64,000 nucleotides of DNA from Nephrocerus scutellatus. Taxonomy: Eukaryota; Arthropoda; Insecta; Diptera; Pipunculidae. Shown piece after piece: positions 33,601-45,920 of this stretch (positions are counted from its first letter, which is position 1; each line of letters begins with the position of its first letter). The position numbers and the translations under genes are program-made. Below the pieces are notes generated by a model that did no database searches, was not told where the DNA came from, and saw nothing but the letters and a program-made list of their open reading frames with translations. The stretch is taken from positions 38,093,260 through 38,157,259 of the forward strand of contig OX352761.1 in the NCBI GenBank assembly GCA_947095585.1, in the 5' to 3' direction.

Positions 33601-36600
33601 CAGCGTCTTTCTTGAGTAAGCAGTGTCTTCTGTTGAGTAAGCAGTGTCTTTTGTTGATTAAGCAGTCTTTGATTAAACAGTTTCTTTTGTTGATTAAGCA
33701 GTCTTTGATTAAGCAGTGTCTTTTTGAGTAAGCAGTGTCTTTTGTTGATTAAGCAGTCTTTGATTAAGCAGTGTCTTTTTTTGAGGAAGCAGTGTCTTTT
33801 GTTGATTAAGCAGTCTTTGATTAAACAGTTTCTTTTGTTGATTAAGCAGTCTTTGATTAAGCAGTGTCTTTTTTGACTAAGCAGTGTCTTTCGTTGAGTA
33901 AGCAGTCTTTGATTAAGCAGTGTCTTTTTTGAGTAAGCAGTGTCTTTTGTTGATTAAGCAGTCTTTGATTAAGCAGTGTCTTTTTTGAATAAGCAGTGTC
34001 TTTCGTTGAGTAAGCAGTCTTTGATTAAGCAGTGTCTTTTTTGAGTAAGCAGTGACTTTTGTTGATTTAGCAGTGTCTTGTTGATTAAGCAGTCTTTGAT
34101 TAATCAGTGTCTTTTGTTGATTAAGCAGTCTTTGAGCAAGCAGTGTCTTTTGTTGATTAAGCAGTCTTTGATTAAGCAGTGTCTTTTTTGAGTAAGCAGT
34201 GACTTTTGTTGATTAAGCAGTGTCTTATTGATGAAGCAGTCTTTGATTAAGCAGTGTCTTTTTTGAGTAAGCAGTGTCTTTTGTTGAGTAAGCAGTCTTT
34301 GATTAAACAGTGTCTTTTTTGAGTAAGCAGTGTCTTTTGTTGATTAAGCAGTCTTTTGTTGATTAAGCAGTCTTTGATTCAGCAGTGCCTTTTTTGAGTA
34401 AGCAGTGTCTTTGATTAAGCAGCGTCTTTTTTGAGTAAGCAGTGTCTTTTGTTGAGTAAGCAGTGTCTTTGATTAAGCAGCGTCTTTCTTGATTAAGCAG
34501 TGTCTTTTGTTGAGTAAGCAGTGTCTTTTGTTGATTAAGCAGTGTCTTTTTTGAGTAATCATTGTCGTTTGTTGAGTAAGCAGTCTCTTTTGTTGAGTAA
34601 GCAGTCTTTGATTAAGCAGTGTCTTTTTTGAGTAAGCAGTGTCTTTTGTTGATAAGCAGTCTTTGATTAAGCAGTGTCTTTGATTAAGCAGCGTCTTTCT
34701 TGAGTAAGCAGTGTCTTCTGTTGAGTAAGCAGTGTCTTTTGTTGACTAAGCAGTCTTTGATTAAACAGTTTCTTTTGTTGATTAAGCAGTGTCTTTTTGA
34801 GTAAGAAGTGTCTTTTGTTGATTAAGCAGTGTCTTTTTTTGAGGAAGCAGTGTCTTTTGTTGATTTTGCAGTCTTTTTAAACAGTTTCTTTTGTTGATTA
34901 AGCAGTGTCTTTTTTGAGTAAGCAGTGACTTTTGTTGATTTAGCAGTGTCTTGTTGATTAAGCAGTCTTTGATTAAGCAGTGTCTTTTTTGAGTAAGCAG
35001 TGTCCTTTGTTGAGTAAGCAGTCTTTGATTAAGCAGTGTCTTTTTTGAGTAAGCAGTGTCTTTTGTTGATTAAGCAGTCTTTGAGCAAGCAGTGTCTTTT
35101 GTTGATTAAGCAGTCTTTGATTAAGCAGTGTCTTTTTTGAGTAAGCAGTGACTTTTGTTGATTAAGCAGTGTCTTATTGATGAAGCAGTCTTTGATTAAG
35201 CAGTGTCTTTTTTGAGTAAGCAGTGTCTTTTGTTGAGTAAACAGTCTTTGATTAAGCAGTGTCGTTTTTGAGTAAGCAGTGTCTTTTGTTGATTAAGCAG
35301 TCTTTTGTTGATTAAGCAGTCTTTGATTAAGCAGTGCCTTTTTTAGTAAGCAGTGTTTTTGATTAAGCAGCGTCTTTTTTGAGTTAGCAGTGTCTTTGTT
35401 GAGTAAACAGTGTCTTTGATTAAGCAGCGTCTTTCTTGATTAAGCAGTGTCTTTTGTTGAGTAAGCAGTGTCTTTTGTTGATTAAGCAGTGTCTTTTTTG
35501 AGTAATCATTTTCGTTTGTTGAGTAAGCAGTGTCTTTTGTTGATTAAGCAGACTTTGTTTGAGCAGTGTCTTTTGTTGAGTAAGCAGTGTCTTTGATTAA
35601 GCATTGTCTTTATATATGTAAACAGTGTCTTTTGTTGAGTAAGCAGTGTCTTTTGTTGAGTAAGCAAAGTCTTTTGTTGATTAAGCAGTCTTTGATTAAG
35701 CAGTGTCTTTTTTGAGTAAGCAGTGACTTTTGTTGATTAAGCAGTGACTTATTGATGAAGCAGTCTTTGATTAAGCAGTGTCTTTTTTGAGTAAGCAGTG
35801 TCTTTTGTTGAGTAAGCAGTCTTTGATTAAGCAGTGTCTTTTATGAGTAAGCAGTGTCTTTTGTTGATTAAGCAGTCTTTTGTTGATTAAGCAGTCTTTG
35901 ATTAAGCAGTGTCTTTTTTGAGTAAGCAGTGTCTTTTATTTATGCAACAGTCTTTGATTGAACAGTGTCTTTTGTTGATTAAGCAGTCTTTGATTAAGCA
36001 GATTAAGCAGTGTCTTTTTTGAGTAAGCAGTGTCTTTTGTTGAGTAAGCAGTCTTTGATTAAGCAGTGTCTTTTGTTGATTAAGCAGTCTTTGATTAAAC
36101 AGTTTCTTTTGTTGATTAAGCAGTCTTTGATTAAGCAGTGTCTTTTTTGACTAAGCAGTGACTTTTGTTGATTTAGCAGTGTCTTGTTGATTAAGCAGTC
36201 TTTGATTAAGCAGTGTCTTTTTTTAGTAAGCAGTGTCTTTTGTTGAGTAAGCAGTGTCCTTGATTAAGCAGCGTCTTTCTTGAGTAAGCAGTGTCTTCTG
36301 TTGAGTAAGCAGTGTCTTTTGTTGATTAAGCAGTCTTTGATTAAACAGTTTCTTTTGTTGATTAAGCAGTCTTTGATTAAGCAGTGTCTTTTTGAGTAAG
36401 CAGTGTCTTTTGTTGATTAAGCAGTCTTTGATTAAGCAGTGTCTTTTTTTGAGGAAGCAGTGTCTTTTGTTGATTAAGCAGTCTTTGATTAAACAGTTTC
36501 TTTTGTTGATAAAGCAGTCTTTGATTAAGCAGTGTCTTTTTTGACTAAGCAGTGTCTTTCGTTGAGTAAGCAGTCTTTGATTAAGCAGTGTCTTTTTTGA

Positions 36601-39558
36601 GTAAGCAGTGTCTTTTGTTGATTAAGCAGTCTTTGATTAAGCAGTGTCTTTTTTGAGTAAGCAGTGTCTTTCGTTGAGTAAGCAGTCTTTGATTAAGCAG
36701 TGTCTTTTTTGAGTAAGCAGTGACTTTTGTTGATTTAGCAGTGTCTTGTTGATTAAGCAGTCTTTGATTAATCAGTGTCTTTTTTGAGTAAGCAGTGTCT
36801 TTTGTTGATTAAGCAGTCTTTGAGCAAGCAGTGTCTTTTGTTGATTAAGCAGTCTTTGATTAAGCAGTGTCTTTTTTGAGTAAGCAGTGACTTTTGTTGA
36901 TTAAGCAGTGTCTTATTGATGAAGCAGTCTTTGATTAAGCAGTGTCTTTTTTGAGTAAGCAGTGTCTTTTGTTGAGTAAGCAGTCTTTGATTAAACAGTG
37001 TCTTTTTTGAGTAAGCAGTGTCTTTTGTTGATTAAGCAGTCTTTTGTTGATTAAGCAGTCTTTGATTAAGCAGTGCCTTTTTTGATTAAGCAGCGTCTTT
37101 TTTGAGTAAGCAGTGTCTTTTGTTGAGTAAGCAGTGTCTTTGATTAAGCAGCGTCTTTCTTGATTAAGCAGTGTCTTTTGTTGAGTAAGCAGTGTCTTTT
37201 GTTGATTAAGCAGTGTCTTTTTTGAGTAATCATTGTCGTTTGTTGAGTAAGCAGTCTCTTTTGTTGAGTAAGCAGTCTTTGATTAAGCAGTGTCTTTTTT
37301 GAGTAAGCAGTGTCTTTTGTTGATAAGCAGTCTTTGAGCAAGCAGTGTCTTTTGTTGATTAAGCAGTCTTTGATTAAGCAGTGTCTTTTTTGAGTAAGCA
37401 GTGACTTTTGTTCATTAAGCAGTGTCTTATTGATGAAGCAGTCTTTGATTAAGCAGTGTCTTTTTTGAGTAAGCTGTCTTTGATTAAACAGTGTCTTTTT
37501 TGAGTAAGCAGTGTCTTTTGTTGATTAAGCAAAGTCTTTTGTTGATTAAGCAGTCTTTAATTAAGCAGTGTCTTTTGTTGACTAAGCAGTCTTTGTTTAA
37601 GCAGTGTCTTTTTTTTAGTCTTTGATAAAGCAGTGTCTTTTTTGGGTAAGCAGTGTCTTTGATTAAGCAGCGTCTTTTTTGAATAAGCAGTGTCTTTTGT
37701 TGAGTAAGCAGTGTCTTTGATTAAGCAGCGTCTTTCTTGAGTAAGCAGTGTCTTCTGTTGAGTAAGCAGTGTCTTTTGTTGATTAAGCAGTCTTTGATTA
37801 AACAGTTTCTTTTGTTGATTAAGCAGTCTTTGATTAAGCAGTGTCTTTTTGAGTAAGCAGTGTCTTTTGTTGATTAAGCAGTCTTTGATTAAGCAGTGTC
37901 TTTTTTTGAGGAAGCAGTCTTTGATTAAACAGTTTCTTTTGTTGATTAAGCAGTCTTTGATTAAGCAGAGTCTTTTTTGAGTAAGCAGTGACTTTTGTTA
38001 ATTTAGCAGTGTCTTGTTGATTAAGCAGTCTTTGATTAAGCAGTGTCTTTTTTGAGTAAGCAGTGTCTTTTGTTGATTAAGCAGTCTTTGAGCAAGCAGT
38101 GTCTTTTGTTGATTAAGCAGTCTTTGATTAAGCAGTGTCTTTTTTGAGTAAGCAGTGACTTTTGTTGATTAAGCAGTGTCTTATTGATGAAGCAGTCTTT
38201 GATTAAGCAGTGTTTTTTTGAGTAAGCAGTGTCTTTTGTTGAGTAAGCAGTCTTTGATTAAACAGTTTCTTTTGTTGATTAAGCAGTCTTTGATTAAGCA
38301 GTGTCTTTTTTGAGTAAGCAGTGACTTTTGTTGATTTAGCAGTGTCTTGTTGATTAAGCAGTCTTTGATTAAGCAGTGTCTTTTTTGAGTAAGCAGTGTC
38401 TTTTGTTGATTAAGCAGTCTTTGAGCAAGCAGTGTCTTTTATTGAGTAAGCAGTGTCTTTGATTAAGCATTGTCTTTTGTTGAGTAAGCAATGTCTTTTG
38501 TTGCGTAAGCAATATCTTTTGTTGCCCAGTGTCTTTGATTAAGCAGCGTCTTTTTGAGTAAGCAGTATCTTTAATTAGGCAGTGTCTTTTGTTGAGTAAG
38601 CAGTGTCTTTTTTGAGTAAGCAGTGTCTTTTGTTGATTAACCAGTCTTTGATTAAGCAGTGTCTTTTTGAGTAAGCAGTGTCTTTTGTTGATTAAGCAGG
38701 CTTTGATTAAGCAGCGTCTTTTTTGAGTAAGCAGTGTCTTTTGTTGAGTAAGCAGTCTTTGATTAAGCAGTGTCTTTTTTGAGTAAGCATTGTCTTTTGT
38801 TGATTAAGCAGTCTTTGAGCAAGCAGTGTCTTTTGTTGATTAAGCAGTCTTTGATTAAGCAGTGTCTTTTTTGAGTAAGCAGTGTCTTTGATTAAGCAGT
38901 GTCTTTTGTTGAGTAAGAAGTCTCTTTGATTAAGCAGCGGCTTTTTGAGTAAGCAGTATCTTTGATTAGGCAGTGTCATTTTTTGAGTAAGCAGTGTCTT
39001 TGAGTAAGCAGTGTCTTTTGTTGATTAAGCAGTCTTTGATTAAACAGTGTCTTTTGTTGATTAAGCAGTCTTTGTTTAAGCAGTGTCTTTTGTTGATTAA
39101 GCTTTGTCTTTTTTGAGTAAGCAGTGTCTTTGATAAAGCAGTGTCTTTTTTGAGTAAGCAGTGTCTTTAAGTAAGCAGTGTCTTTTGTTGATTAAGCAGT
39201 CTTTTATTAAACAGTGTCTTTTGTTGATTAAGCAGTCTTTGTTTAAGCAGTGTCTTTTTTGAGTAAGCAGTGTCATTTGTTAATTAAGCAGTCTTTGATT
39301 AAACAGTGTCTTTTTTGAGTAAGCAGTGTCTTTGATTAAGCAGCGTCTTTTTTGAGTTAGCAGTGTCTTTTGTTGAGTAAGCTGTGTCTTTGATTAAGCA
39401 GCCTCTTTCTTGATTAAGCAGTGTCTTTTGTTGAGTAAGCAGTGTTTTTTGTTGATTAAGCAGTGTCTTTTTTGAGTAAGCAGTGTCTTTTGTTGAGTAA
39501 GCAGTGTCTTTTGTTGATTAAGCAGTCTTTGTTTAAGCAGTGTCTTTTTTTGAGTAAG

Positions 39559-39562
39559 CAGT
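39559..39562. other. Paralogous empty site for the gypsy insertion
   Basis: The satellite around this CAGT matches the left flank of the gypsy element (about 45360-45713, offset 6151) and then, without a break, its right flank (58974-59232). It represents the pre-insertion state in a duplicate of the same block. Confidence 0.85.
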
Positions 39563-41087
39563 GTCTTTTTTGATTAAGCATTGTCTTTTTGAGTACGCAG
39601 CGTCTTTCTTGATTAATTAGTGTCTTTTGTTTATTAAGCCGTCTTTGACTAAGCAGTGTCTTTCTTGATTAAGCAGCGTCTTTTGTTGATTAAGCAGTCT
39701 TTGATTAAGCAGTGTCTTTTTTGAGTAAGCAATGTCTTTTGTTAAATAAGCAGTGTCTTTTGTTGATTAAGCAGTCTTTGTTTAAGCAGTGTCTTTTTTT
39801 GAGTAAGCAGTGCCTTTTGTTGATTAAGCATTGTCTTTTTGAGTAAGCAGCGTCTTTCTTGATTAAGCAGTGTCTTTTGTTGAGTAAGCAGTCTTTGACT
39901 AAGCAGTGTCTTTCTTGATTAAGCAGTGTCTTTTTTGAGTAAGCAGTGTCTTTGATTAAGCAGCGCCTTTTTTGAGTAAGCAGTATCTTTTTTTGAGTAA
40001 GCAGTGTCTTTGATTTAGCAGCGTCTTTCTTGATTAAGCAGTGTCCTTTGTTGAGTAAGCAGTGGCTTTGTTGAGTAAGCAGTGTCTTTGATTAAGCAGC
40101 GTCTTTCTTGTGTAAGCAGTGTCTTTTGTTGAGTAAGCAGTGTCTTTTGTTGAGTAAAAATTGTCTTTTTGAGTAAGCAGCGTCTTTCTTGATTAAGCAG
40201 TGTCTTTTGTTGAGTAGGCAGTCTTTGATTAAGCAGTGTCTTTTTTTGAGTAAGCAGTGTATTTTGTTGATTAAGCAGTCTTTGATTAAACAGTGTCTTT
40301 TGTTGATTAAGCAGTCTTTGATTATAAGCAGTGTTTTTTTTTTTTGAGTAAGCAGTGTCTTTTTTTGAGTAAGCAGTGCCTTTTGTTGATTAAGCATTGT
40401 CTTTTTGAGTAAGCAGCGTCTTTCTTGATTAAGCAGTGTCTTTTGTTGAGTAAGCAGTCTTTGATTAAGCAGTGTCTTTTTTTGAGTAAGCAGTGTATTT
40501 TGTTGATTAAGCAGTCTTTGATTAAACAGTGTCTTTTGTTGATTAAGCAGTCTTTGATTAAGCAGTGTTTTTTTTTTGAGTAAGCAGTGTCTTTTGTTGA
40601 GTAAGCAAAGTCTTTTGTTGATTAAGCAGTCTTTGATTAAGCATTGTCTTTATATAAATAAGCAGTGTTTTTTGTTGAGTAAGCACTGTCTTTGATTAAG
40701 CATTGTCTTTTGTTGAGTAAGCAATGTCTTTTGTTGCGCAGTGTCTTTGATTAACCAGCGTCTTTTTGAGTAAGCAGTATCTTTGATTAGGCACTGTCTT
40801 CTGTCGAGTAAGCAGTATTTTTTTTTGATTAAGCAGTGTCTTTTGTTGATTAAGCAGTCTTTGATTAAGCAGTGTCTTTTTTGACTAAGCAGTGACTTTT
40901 GTTGATTTAGCAGTGTCTTGTTGATTAAGCAGTGTCTTTTTTGAGTAAGCAGTGTCTTTTGTTGAGTAAGCAGTCTTTGATTAAGCAGTGTCTTTTTTCA
41001 GTAAGCAGTGTCTTTTGTTGATTAAGCAGTCTTTTGTTGATTAAGCAGTCTTTTGTTGATTAAGCAGTCTTTGATTAAGCAGTGTCT

Positions 41088-41117
41088 TTTTTGATGCTTT
41101 TATTCTTTTATTCTTTT
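41088..41117. repeat. Small TTTTATTC microsatellite inside the satellite
   Basis: Two to three copies of TTTTATTC interrupt a monomer directly before a GATGCAACAGTC unit that is otherwise common in the array (for example 22132, 23153, 43417). Confidence 0.7.
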
Positions 41118-44100
41118 ATTGATGCAACAGTCTTTGATTGAACAGTGTCTTTTGTTGATTAAGCAGTCTTTGATTAAGCAGTGTCTTTTTTGAGTATGCA
41201 GTGTCTTTTGTTGAGTAAGCAAAGTCTTTTGTTGATTAAGCAGTCTTTAATCAAGCAGTGTCTTTTGTTGATGAAGCAGTCTTTGTTTAAGCAGTGTCTT
41301 TTTTTTTAGTCTTTGATAAAGCAGTGTCTTTTTTGAGTAAGCAGTGTTTTTGATTAAGCAGCGTCTTTTTTGAGTAAGCAGTGTCTTTGATTAAGCAGCG
41401 TTTTTCTTGAGTAAGCAGTGTCTTCTGTTGAGTAAGCAGTGTCTTTTGTTGATTAAGCAGTCTTTGATTAAACAGTTTCTTTTGTTGATTAAGCAGTCTT
41501 TGATTAAGCAGTGTATTTTTGAGTAAGCAGTGTCTTTTGTTGATTAAGCAGTCTTTGATTAAGCAGTGTCTTTTTTTGAGGAAGCAGTGTCTTTTGTTGA
41601 TTTAGCAGTCTTTGGTTAAACAGTTTCTTTTGTTGATTAAGCAGTCTTTGATTAAGCAGTGTCTTTTTTGAGTAAGCAGTGACTTTTGTTGATTTAGCAG
41701 TCTTTGACTAAGCAGTGTCTTTTTTGAGTAAGCAGTGTCTTTTGTTGATTAAGCAGTCTTTGAGCAAGCAGTGTCTTTTGTTGATTAAGCAGTCTTTGAT
41801 TAAGCAGTGTCTTTTTTGAGTAAGCAGTGACTTTTGTTGCTTAAGCAGTGTCTTATTGATGAATCAGTCTTTGATTAAGCAGTGTCTTTTGTTGAGTAAG
41901 CAGTCTTTGATTAAGCAGTGTCTTTATTGAGTAAGCAGTGTCTTTTGTTGATTAAGCAGTCTTTTGTTGATTAAGCAGTCTTTGATTAAGCAGTGCCTTT
42001 TTTAGTAAGCAGTGTCTTTGATTAAGCAGCGTCTTTTTTGAGTTAGCAGTGTCTTTTGTTGAGTAAGCAGTGTCTTTGATTAAGCAGCGTCTTTCTTGAT
42101 TAAGCAGTGTCTTTTTGAGTAAGCAGTGTCTTTTGTTGATTAAGCAGTCTTTGATTAAGCAGTGTCTTTTTTTGAGGAAGCAGTGTCTTTTGTTGATTAA
42201 GCAGTCTTTGATTAAACAGTTTCTTTTGTTGATTAAGCAGTCTTTGATTAAGCAGTGTCTTTTTTGAGTAAGCAGTGACTTTTGTTGATTTAGCAGTCTT
42301 TGATTAAGCAGTGTCTTTTTTGAGTAAGCAGTGTCTTTTGTTGATTAAGCAGTCTTTGAGCAAGCAGTGTCTTTTGTTGATTAAGCAGTCTTTGATTAAG
42401 CAGTGTCTTTTTTGAGTAAGCAGGGACTTTTGTTGATTAAGCAGTGTCTTATTGATGAAGCAGTCTTTGATTAAGCAGTGTCTTTTTTGAGTAAGCAGTG
42501 TCTTTTGTTGAGTAAGCAGTCTTTGATTAAACAGTGTCTTTTTTGAGTAAGCAGTGTCTTTTGTTGATTAAGCAGTCTTTTGTTGATTAAGCAGTCTTTG
42601 ATTAAGCAGTGCCTTTTTTGAGTAAGCAGTGTCTTTGATTAAGCAGCGTCTTTTTTGAGTTAGCAGTGTCTTTTGTTGAGTAAGCAGTGTTTAAGCAGTG
42701 TCTTTTTTGAGTAAGCAGTAACTTTTGTTGATTAAGCAGTGTCTTATTGATGAATAAGTCTTTGATTAAGCAGTGTCTTTTGTTGAGTAAGCAGTCTTTT
42801 ATTAAGCAGTGTCTTTTTTGAGTAAGCAGTGTCTTTTATTGATTAAGCAGTCTTTTGTTGATTAAGCAGTCTTTGATTAAGCAGTGCCTTTTTTAGTAAG
42901 CAGTGTCTTTGATTAAGCAGCGTCTTTTTTGAGTTAGCAGCGTCTTTCTTGATGAAGCAGTGTCTTTTGTTGAGTAAGCAGTGTCTTTTGTTGATTAGGC
43001 AGTGTCTTTTTGAGTAATCATTTTCGTTTGTTGAGTAAGCAGTGTCTTTTGTTGATTAAGCAGACTTTGTTTAAGCAGTGTCTTTTGTTGAGTAAGCAGT
43101 GTCTTTGATTAAGCATTGTCTTTATATATGTAAGCAGTGTCTTTTGTTGAGTAAGCAGTGTCTTTTGTTGAGTAAGCAAATTCTTTTGTTGATTAAGCAG
43201 TCTTTGATTAAGCAGTGTCTTTTTGAGTTAGCAGTGACTTTTGTTGATTAAGCAGTGTCTTATTAATGAAGCAGTCTTTGAATAAGCAGTGTCTTTTTTG
43301 AGTAAGCAGTGTCTTTTGTTGAGTAAACAGTGTCTTTTGTTGATTAAGCAGTCTTTTGTTGATTAAGCTGTCTTTGATTAAGCAGTGTCTTTTTTGAGTA
43401 AGCAGTGTCTTTTGTTGATGCAACAGTCTTTGATTGAACAGTGTCTTTTGTTGATTAAGCAGTCTTTGATTAAGCAGTGTCTTTTTTGAGTAAGCAGTGT
43501 CTTTTGTTGAGCAAGCAAAGTCTTTTGTTGATTAAGCAGTCTTTAATTAAGCAGTGTCTTTTGTTGATTAAGCAGTCTTTGTTTAAGCATTGTCTTTTTT
43601 TTTAGTCTGTGATAAAGCAGTGTCTTTTTTGAGTAAGCAGTGTCTTTGATTAAGCAGCGTCTTTTTTGAGTAAGCAGTGTCTTTTGTTGAGTAAGCAGTG
43701 TCTTTGATTAAGCAGCGTCTTTCTTGAGTAAGCAGTGTCTTTTGTTGATTAAGCAGTCTTTGATTAAACAGTTGCTTTTGTTGATTAAGCAGTCTTTGAT
43801 TAAGCAGTGTCTTTTTGAGTAAGCAGTGTCTGTTGTTGATTAAGCAGTGTCTTTTTTTGAGGAAGCAGTGTCTTTTGTTGATTAAGCAGTCTTTGATTAA
43901 ACAGTTTCTTTTGTTGATTAAGCAGTCTTTGATTAAGCAGTGTCTTTTTTGAGTAAGCAGTGACTTTTGTTGATTTAGCAGTGTCTTGTTGATTAAGCAG
44001 TCTTTGATTAAGCAGTGTCTTTTTTGAGTAAGCAGTGTCTTTTGTTGATTAAGCAGTCTTTGAGCAAGCAGTGTCTTTTGTTGATTAAGCAGTCTTTGAT

Positions 44101-45709
44101 TAAGCAGTGTCTTTTTTGAGTAAGCAGTGACTTTTGTTGATTAAGCAGTGTCTTATTGATGAAGCAGTCTTTGATTAAGCAGTGTCTTTTTTGAGTAAGC
44201 AGTGTCTTTTGTTGAGTAAGCAGTCTTTGATTAAGCAGTGTCTTTTTTGAGTAAGCAGTGACTTTTGTTGATTTAGCAGTGTCTTGTTGATTAAGCAGTC
44301 TTTGATTAAGCAGTGTCTTTTTTGAGTAAGCAGTGTCTTTTGTTGATTAAGCAGTCTTTGATTAAGCAGTGCCTTTTTTGAGTAAGCAGTGTCTTTGATT
44401 AAGCAGCGTCTTTTTTGAGTTAGCAGTGTCTTTTGTTGAGTAAGCAGTGTCTTTGATTAAGCAGCGTCTTTCTTGATTAAGCAGTGTCTTTTGTTGAGTA
44501 AGCAGTGTCTTTTGTTGAATAAGCAGTGTCTTTTTTGAGTAATCATTGTCGTTTGTTGAGTAAGCAGTGTCTTTTGTTGAGTAAGCAGTCTTTGATTAAG
44601 CAGTGTCTTTTTTGAGTAAGCAGTGTCTTTTGTTGATTAAGCAGTCTTTGAGCAAGCAGTGGCTTTTGTTGATTAAGCAGTCTTTGATTAAGCAGTGTCT
44701 TTTTTGAGTAAGCAGTGACTTTTGTTGATCAAGCAGTGTCTTATTGATGAAGCAGTCTTTGATTAAGCAGTGTCTTTTTTGAGTAAGCAGTGTCTTTTGT
44801 TGAGTAAGCAGTCTTTGATTAAACAGTGTCTTTTTTGAGTAAGCAGTGTCTTTTGTTGATTAAGCAAAGTCTTTTGTTGATTAAGCAGTCTTTAATTAAG
44901 CAGTGTCTTTTGTTGATTAAGCAGTCTTTGTTTAAGCAGTGTCTTTTTTGAGTAAGCATTGTCTTTTGTTGATTAAGCAGTCTTTGAGCAAGCAGTGTCT
45001 TTTGTTGATAAAGCAGTCTTTGATTAAGCAGTGTCTTTTTTGAGTAAGCAGTGTCTTTGATTAAGCAGTGTCTTTTGTTGAGTAAGAAGTCTCTTTGATT
45101 AAGCAGCGGCTTTTTGAGTAAGCAGTATCTTTGATTAGGCAGTGTCATTTTTTGAGTAAGCAGTGTCTTTGAGTAGGCAGTGTCTTTTGTTGATTAAGCA
45201 GTCTTTGATTAAACAGTGTCTTTTGTTGATTAAGCAGTCTTTGTTTAAGCAGTGTCTTTTTTGAGTAAGCTTTGTCCTTTTTAAGTAAGCAGTGTCTTTG
45301 ATTAAGCAGTGTCTTTTTTGAGTAAGCAGTGTCTTTTGTTGATTAAGCAGTCTTTGATTAAACAGTGTCTTTTGTTGATTAAGCAGTCTTTGTTTAAGCA
45401 GTGTCTTTTTTGAGTAAGCAGTGTCATTTGTTGATTAAGCAGTCTTTGATTAAACAGTGTCTTTTTTGAGTAAGCAGTGTCTTTGATTAAGCAGCGTCTT
45501 TTTTGAGTTAGCAGTGTCTTTTGTTGAGTAAGCAGTGTCTTTGATTAAGCAGCCTCTTTCTTGATTAAGCAGTGTCTTTTGTTGAGTAGGCAGTGTTTTT
45601 TGTTGATTAAGCAGTGTCTTTTTTGAGTAAGCAGTGTCTTTTGTTGAGTAAGCAGTGTCTTTTGTTGATTAAGCAGTCTTTGTTTAAGCAGTGTCTTTTT
45701 TTGAGTAAG

Positions 45710-45713
45710 CAGT
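45710..45713. other. Left CAGT target-site duplication of the gypsy element
   Basis: CAGT precedes the TG of the left LTR and recurs at 58970-58973. The matching satellite block at 39559-39562 has a single CAGT with no insertion. Confidence 0.92.
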
Positions 45714-45920
45714 TGTAACGAGGTTTTTCCCAGCCGGGGTAAAACTCAGTGTGACCAGGGTTCCTTCTACTACTAGGGTCGTTACAATAAAAAGAATTTG
45801 TTTGTTTAGGGAATGGAATTCAATTGTTTTTATTATTTTTTCCTTTTCTTAGCTTAATCCGTAAACTTAAAACTATTATTGGCTTAAAACTACGTATAAG
45901 GTTAAATTGTGTTTGTTAGG

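Larger units (their letters stand above)
18107..45713. repeat. 27.6 kb GTCTTT satellite array with higher-order structure
   Basis: The whole stretch is built from short related monomers that share AAGCAGT, a CTTT core and GAGT or GATT. The main types are a 20-base unit (AAGCAGTGTCTTTTTTGAGT), a 21-base unit with TTTTGTTGAGT or TTTTGTTGATT after the GTC, a 17-base unit (AAGCAGTGTCTTTGATT), and a 15-base unit (AAGCAGTCTTTGATT). Their order is not a simple alternation but forms longer strings repeated at several scales. Examples are 25331-26330 against 27831-28830 (offset 2500), 26381-29130 against 34098-36847 (offset 7717), 30721-31375 against 32041-32695 (offset 1320), and 29181-30450 against 32133-33400 (offset 2952). 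The T-rich strand is always the plus strand. No genes are supported inside. Confidence 0.97.

Noticed and set aside
18625..45148. Many open frames of 60-113 codons in the satellite
   Set aside because: They translate to repetitive Leu/Lys/Gln-rich strings generated by monomers whose lengths happen to be multiples of three. They have no domains, and they end wherever a 20- or 17-base unit intervenes.
18107..45713. CRISPR array
   Set aside because: Repeats are contiguous 15-21 base monomers without unique spacers of uniform size, in a clearly insect-like context with introns and retrotransposons.
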